Source: Phycisphaerales bacterium (GTDB lineage Bacteria > Planctomycetota > Phycisphaerae > Tepidisphaerales > Tepidisphaeraceae). Taken from it: a DNA stretch of 7,504 nucleotides. The position numbers and the translations under genes were made by a program. The notes under the pieces were generated by a model. That model was not told the DNA's origin. It saw nothing but the letters and a program-made list of their open reading frames with translations, and did no database searches. The DNA lies in NCBI GenBank assembly GCA_028288905.1, contig JAQGHJ010000520.1, positions 1 through 7,504 of the forward strand. Reading direction: 5' to 3'. Shown piece after piece: positions 4,510 through 7,504 of the stretch; position 1 is the stretch's first letter; each line of letters begins with the position of its first letter.

Positions 4510-5508
4510 TTAGGCGACCACGGCCGGCCCGTGATGGGCCGCCTCTTCGAGCCGCTCGGCTTCTGTCTTCGGCTTCACCCGGAGGACGCCGTCCTCCATG
4601 ACGAGCCGGATCTTCGCCAGCGCCTTGTTCTGGATCTGGCGGACCCGCTCCTTCGTCACGCCGATGATGCGGCCGACCTCTTCGAGGGTCAGCGGGTGAT
4701 CGTCCTGTTGCTGCCAGTTGAACCGGCGGATGATCACGGTGCTCTCGACGTCGGTCAGGTCGGCGAGGTTGCGGTCGACGATCTGCTTCAGCTCGTCGAT
4801 GCAGTCCTCCTCGACCATGTCCCGCTTGCGGTCGGACCAGTCGGACTTCTCCATGTCCGGCTCGAACTCGACCGGGAACCGCATCTTGTGCCGGCTGCTC
4901 TTCAGGGCCGTCCGGCTGAACGCCTTGAGGATCGCGCGGCACGCGTACGTGCTGAACTTGAACCCGCGGTCGATGCTGAACTTGTCGACGGCGCGGATCA
5001 GGGCCATGTTGCCCTCGCTCACCACCTCGGCGAAGTCCACGTCGCCCAGCCGGGTCCGCTTGGCCATCGCCAGCACCAGCGCGAGGTTGGTGCGCGTGAG
5101 GTACTCGCGGAAGTGCTCGAACCGGCGGTGCCAGTCGACCACCTGCTCGGCCAGTTCGCGGGTGAGCCCGTCCTTCGTCACCTTCGCTTGCAGTTGCGTC
5201 AGTTTCCGCTTGCTGAAATTGAAGCGAAGGAACATCAGCCGCTCCTGGGCGGCCGTCATCAGCGTCGGGGCCCCGACCAGCGCTTGGTCGACCGCCTCGT
5301 CGCGGGTCGGCTGGTACCAGGAGACGAGCGGCAGCGACGGCTCGGCGTCCTCAAACAGCGTCTTTTCGATGCCGGCGTCCTTGAACAGCTCGCTGTCCAT
5401 GAACGCGTAGTTCTGGGCGAGGAGCAGCTCAGCCTTCTGGCGGAGCGCCCGGGGAATCCCACTTGAGCGGGGGGTCTTAGTCGTTGTTGGGGTCGTCATC
5501 ATTGGCAT
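4510..5508 (-). CDS. RNA polymerase sigma-70 family factor
   Basis: A 332-residue sigma factor that directs RNA polymerase to promoters. LMTAAQERLMFLRFNFSKRKL (residues 83-103) resembles region 1.2 and the start of region 2. FREYLTRTNLALVLAMAK (133-150) is region 2.1; DVDFAEVVSEGNMALIRAVDKF (156-177) is the core-binding 2.2; RGFKFSTYACRAILKAFSR (181-199) covers 2.3-2.4. Only about 50 residues separate region 2 from region 4, so a full region 3 appears absent. Region 4 includes ADLTDVESTVIIRRF and the helix-turn-helix LTLEEVGRIIGVTKERVRQIQ (273-293), which reads -35 DNA. The tryptophan pair normal in primary factors (FSTYATWW) is replaced by CRA here, so this is probably a group 2/3-like or lineage-specific factor. 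Start ATG 5508 follows GGAGG at 5515-5519 by 6 bases; ATG 5502 is almost equally good. The frame stays open to 5718, but that part is unlikely to be coding. Confidence 0.92.
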   Translation of the reverse strand: MPMMTTPTTTKTPRSSGIPRALRQKAELLLAQNYAFMDSELFKDAGIEKTLFEDAEPSLPLVSWYQPTRDEAVDQALVGAPTLMTAAQERLMFLRFNFSKRKLTQLQAKVTKDGLTRELAEQVVDWHRRFEHFREYLTRTNLALVLAMAKRTRLGDVDFAEVVSEGNMALIRAVDKFSIDRGFKFSTYACRAILKAFSRTALKSSRHKMRFPVEFEPDMEKSDWSDRKRDMVEEDCIDELKQIVDRNLADLTDVESTVIIRRFNWQQQDDHPLTLEEVGRIIGVTKERVRQIQNKALAKIRLVMEDGVLRVKPKTEAERLEEAAHHGPAVVA

Positions 5509-5510
5509 GC

Positions 5511-5520
5511 CCTCCCTCCC
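5511..5520 (-). promoter_or_regulatory. Double Shine-Dalgarno of the sigma gene
   Basis: On the minus strand GGGAGGGAGG contains two overlapping GGAGG cores. One (5515-5519) is 6 bases from ATG 5508; the other (5511-5515) is 8 bases from ATG 5502. Either start is served well, which fixes the N-terminus to within two residues and suggests strong translation. Confidence 0.7.
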
Positions 5521-5702
5521 TTCCGTATTGTTGAACGTCGCACGGGCAGCCGATCTGACACCCTGATCTTTTGGCAGCCGCTTCGACAGGAGCCGCCCGA
5601 CGGGTGCCTCGGCCGCGTGATCCGCTTTGCGAGTAACCATCCTTGTCATACGCCGGGCATCCCTTCGATGTTCGCTGTGTAAGCTTCTGGCCGAACTAGC
5701 TT

Positions 5703-5721
5703 TGCGTGGAAAATTCACGCA
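5703..5721. repeat. Palindrome TGCGTG-N7-CACGCA, possible operator
   Basis: Six-base arms (5703-5708 and 5716-5721) flank an A/T-rich 7-base centre in the spacer between divergent genes. Its size fits a dimeric regulator's site, but no family is recognisable and one such palindrome can occur by chance. Confidence 0.3.
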
Positions 5722-5876
5722 TCTTCAGTGGCCCTTCGGTGCGGCTTACGACTCGGTTATCGCTACCCCAAAGACGGCTCACATCTCCGAGGCAAACAAC
5801 CGTTTGAAAGTAATTCGCAAGTCAGGTGCCGCAACGGTTTCAAAAAGACGCGGGCTGGCGCAACAGTGAGTTCTCC

Positions 5877-6467
5877 ATGCTGACTCTATGCTTCGGCGGC
5901 ACCTTTAACCCCATTCATCACGGACACTTAATCTGCGCCCGAGCGGTGGCCGAGCGGCACGGGTTCGGGAAAGTCCTGCTCATTCCCAGTGCCATCCCAC
6001 CCTTAAGAGCGGCGGAGCAGGACATGGCTTTGGCAGTTGATCGACTGCGGATGTGCCAAATTGCCGTAGACGGCGATTACCTGTTCGACGTGTCAGGCAT
6101 CGAGCTGGAACGAAAGTCTCCCAGCTACACCCTGGACACCGTCCGCGCCCTAAAAGCGGAGGGCCACCACCACATCGCCTGGCTCGTGGGCGGTGACACG
6201 CTTCCCAACCTACACCGCTGGCACGAGGCGGGTCAGCTCGTTCGGGAAGCCCGTATGATCGTGATGGCCCGACCCGGGTGGGATTACCCGTGGGAGTCGC
6301 TGCAGCCGGAGTTTCGAGACCTGAAGCAAAACGTAACGGCGGCCCCGCTGGTGGAGATCAGCGCGTCCGACATCCGCCAGCGCGTGCGGGCGGGCCTGAG
6401 CATTGACTACCTGACGCCGCCGGGCGTCGCCCAATACATCCGGCACCGTCGGCTCTACGAGGTCTGA
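5877..6467 (+). CDS. nadD: Nicotinate-nucleotide adenylyltransferase
   Basis: A 196-residue cytoplasmic enzyme that joins nicotinate mononucleotide and ATP to make deamido-NAD, the step before NAD synthetase in NAD biosynthesis. The nucleotidyltransferase signature FGGTFNPIHHGHL (residues 6-18; His14 and His17 bind and orient the ATP phosphates) and the closing ISASDIRQRV (161-170) are both clear. SYTLDTVR (83-90) and LVGGD (103-107) are also family features. Length is typical. ATG 5877 is chosen because the family begins a few residues before GGTF; the in-frame GTG at 5826 would add 17 unlikely residues. The ribosome site is weak. One oddity: the loop usually reading PPHK is PPLR (41-44). 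Codon use is less GC-biased than in neighbouring genes. The gene is divergent from the sigma gene and shows no operon partner here. Confidence 0.93.
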   Translation: MLTLCFGGTFNPIHHGHLICARAVAERHGFGKVLLIPSAIPPLRAAEQDMALAVDRLRMCQIAVDGDYLFDVSGIELERKSPSYTLDTVRALKAEGHHHIAWLVGGDTLPNLHRWHEAGQLVREARMIVMARPGWDYPWESLQPEFRDLKQNVTAAPLVEISASDIRQRVRAGLSIDYLTPPGVAQYIRHRRLYEV

Positions 6468-6507
6468 GGAGGTGTGGTCACAGCCGAAACAATAGCCGTC
6501 TACGCAG

Positions 6508-6562
6508 CAGGGCCGGCGGTGCCGACCGTTCGCGGTGCGAACGGGCGACGCGGCCGGCCCTG
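6508..6562. repeat. Two nested hairpins between convergent genes
   Basis: An outer perfect 10-bp inverted repeat (CAGGGCCGGC 6508-6517 with 6553-6562) encloses an inner perfect 8-bp stem with a 3-base loop (CCGTTCGC 6526-6533, GCGAACGG 6537-6544). It lies between the stop of nadD and the stop of the flagellar gene, where transcripts from both sides should end. No T-run follows on either strand, so it is either an atypical terminator or an intergenic repeat; compare 1220-1286. Confidence 0.6.
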
Positions 6563-6595
6563 GAATCGACCTGCGGTGCTATACGCTGCGGGCGA

Positions 6596-7504
6596 TCATT
6601 CGCCTGCAGCGGGGCGGACGGTCGTCCGCCGGCCTGGGGTGGGGGCTGGCGGGGTGTAGGGCAGGGCCTCAATCGCGCCGATCAGCCCGGCCCGCCACGT
6701 CTGGAGGAAGTGGAGCCGCAGCCGCTCGCGGACGAGGTCCACGTTGCTGGCTTCGAGAAAGCCCTGGAGGACCGTCCCCGCCCCGCGCTCTGCGGCCGGC
6801 GACTCGGTGGCCGGGCCGGACGCGGCCGACTCCGCGTAGATGCCCCCGCCGAGTGGCCGCAGCGCCGTCGGGTCGGTGAACCGGGCGAGGTGGATCCGCC
6901 CGACCGCGGCCGGCGTCGGGCTGTCGGCCGTGTCCCGGGCCGCCGCCACCCGCCCGGCCGCGTCGATCGTCAGCTTCGTCGTCCCCGGCGGCAGCAGCAG
7001 CGGCGGGATCAGCTTGTACCCCTCGGCCTCGCCCACCACGACCTCGCCCTTGCGGTTCATGTACAGCCGGCCGTTGCGGGTGAAGCCGACCGAGCTTTCC
7101 GGCTTCTCCGGCGTGTACACCTGCACCTGCAGGAACCCGTCCCCTTGGATCGCCACGTCGAGCATCCGGTGCGTCGGCTGGAGCTCGCCGTCGGTCACGT
7201 CGAGCTGGCGGGCGACGTCCTTGCCGTCTCCGACGGCCGTCCGGGACCCCTTGAACCCGACGGTCTCGATGTTCCGCAGGTTCTCGACGATCACCTGCTG
7301 GGCGGCATCGATGGCGGCGAGCGTGTCAACGAGCGGGGCGACGGCCTTCTCGCTCGCCCCGAGCGCGACGGCCGCCCGCGTCGGCGGGGCGAGCGGGGGC
7401 TGCATCGCCTCGTTCAACATCGCGTCGATTTCCGCCCGCTGCGCCCGCTTGCGCTCGGTGCCCGAGGCGGCGGCGTCCGGCTCCACCGGCGGTTGGCCCG
7501 GCCG
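6596..7504 (-). CDS. Flagellar basal-body rod/hook family protein (FlgG/FlgF-like), 5' end at window edge
   Basis: An axial protein of the FlgE/FlgF/FlgG family, building the flagellar rod or hook outside the membrane. Numbering is from GTG 7486, which gives 296 residues; the frame is open to the window edge, so the true start may lie outside. TLAAIDAAQQVIVENLRNIE (55-74) plus TVGFKG is the N-terminal rod signature. GDGFLQV (115-121), FTRNGRLYMNRKGEVV (135-150), LTIDAAGRV (172-180) and the LARF..P..LRPLGGGIYAES segment (200-220) follow the FlgG order, and VLQGFLEASNVDLV (239-252) opens the C-terminal helix. Two oddities: about 50 charged/Pro-rich residues precede the signature, which normally starts near residue 5, and the C-terminal helix has LHFLQTWRAGL where LI-TQRAYE-N is usual. 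FlgG versus FlgF is undecided. It converges on nadD; no other flagellar gene is in view. Confidence 0.85.
   Translation of the reverse strand, partial: RPGQPPVEPDAAASGTERKRAQRAEIDAMLNEAMQPPLAPPTRAAVALGASEKAVAPLVDTLAAIDAAQQVIVENLRNIETVGFKGSRTAVGDGKDVARQLDVTDGELQPTHRMLDVAIQGDGFLQVQVYTPEKPESSVGFTRNGRLYMNRKGEVVVGEAEGYKLIPPLLLPPGTTKLTIDAAGRVAAARDTADSPTPAAVGRIHLARFTDPTALRPLGGGIYAESAASGPATESPAAERGAGTVLQGFLEASNVDLVRERLRLHFLQTWRAGLIGAIEALPYTPPAPTPGRRTTVRPAAGE

Larger units (their letters stand above)
5509..5876. promoter_or_regulatory. Divergent intergenic region between the sigma gene and nadD
   Basis: A 368-base gap with no convincing gene, lower in GC than its surroundings, especially about 5690-5860. 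It must carry promoters for the divergent sigma gene (-) and nadD (+) unless these lie further away, but I find no clear -35/-10 pair on either strand. Visible structure: a short palindrome at 5703-5721; TTTGAAA (5803-5809) with TTTCAAA (5838-5844) inverted before nadD; and GGCAGCCG occurring twice between 5545 and 5580. The sigma mRNA may thus have a long leader. Confidence 0.5.

Noticed and set aside
4495..5466. Long open frame on the + strand (323 codons) opposite the sigma gene
   Set aside because: It is antisense to a sigma factor with clear motifs, and its Leu/Val/Asp/Arg-rich translation mirrors the codon bias of the other strand.
5645..5650. TATGAC on the - strand as a -10 box for the sigma gene
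   Set aside because: No -35-like sequence sits at proper spacing, and the match is poor.
6580..6585. TATACG on the + strand, similar to a -10 box
   Set aside because: No start codon or gene follows on that strand; it would only transcribe antisense into the flagellar gene. Probably chance.

Overview
This is a very GC-rich window with about nine protein genes. It looks chromosomal and housekeeping, with no phage, IS element, CRISPR array or RNA gene visible. The best guess for the source is a planctomycete, probably Gemmata-like. That is inferred from the GC content, a sigma-70 factor with an unusual region 2, a small membrane protein resembling a planctomycete-type DUF, CAGCACT-type heptamer repeats, and starts that appear to lack a leader. 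No marker gene proves it.

Left part (1-3384, all +): a MarC-family membrane protein (139-726) follows a GC-rich, hairpin-prone leader. A repeat-bearing gap (727-903) leads to a small soluble protein of unknown function (904-1179). A second repeat-rich gap (1180-1387) holds a large inverted repeat, a 12-bp tandem duplication and a heptamer tract ending just before a PfkB-type sugar kinase (1388-2317). A phytanoyl-CoA-dioxygenase-like Fe(II)/2-oxoglutarate enzyme (2368-3069) and a 74-residue small protein (3160-3384) follow, each with a good Shine-Dalgarno site.

Middle (3541-4510): two small membrane proteins overlap by 4 bp (GTGA) and form a coupled pair. A strong hairpin at 4403-4460 separates them from a convergent sigma-70 gene and probably terminates both sides.

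Right part (4510-7504): the sigma factor (-, 4510-5508) is divergent from nadD (+, 5877-6467) across a 368-bp, comparatively AT-rich spacer, the likeliest place for control elements. nadD converges on a flagellar rod/hook-family protein (-, 6596 to the window edge) across a gap with two nested hairpins.

The genes do not form one pathway. They mix membrane proteins, small-molecule enzymes, NAD synthesis, transcription initiation and motility. I found no convincing new multi-gene system. The most useful leads are the sigma factor's missing tryptophan dyad, the intergenic repeat families, the shared spacing of two putative leaderless promoters, and the divergent flagellar protein.
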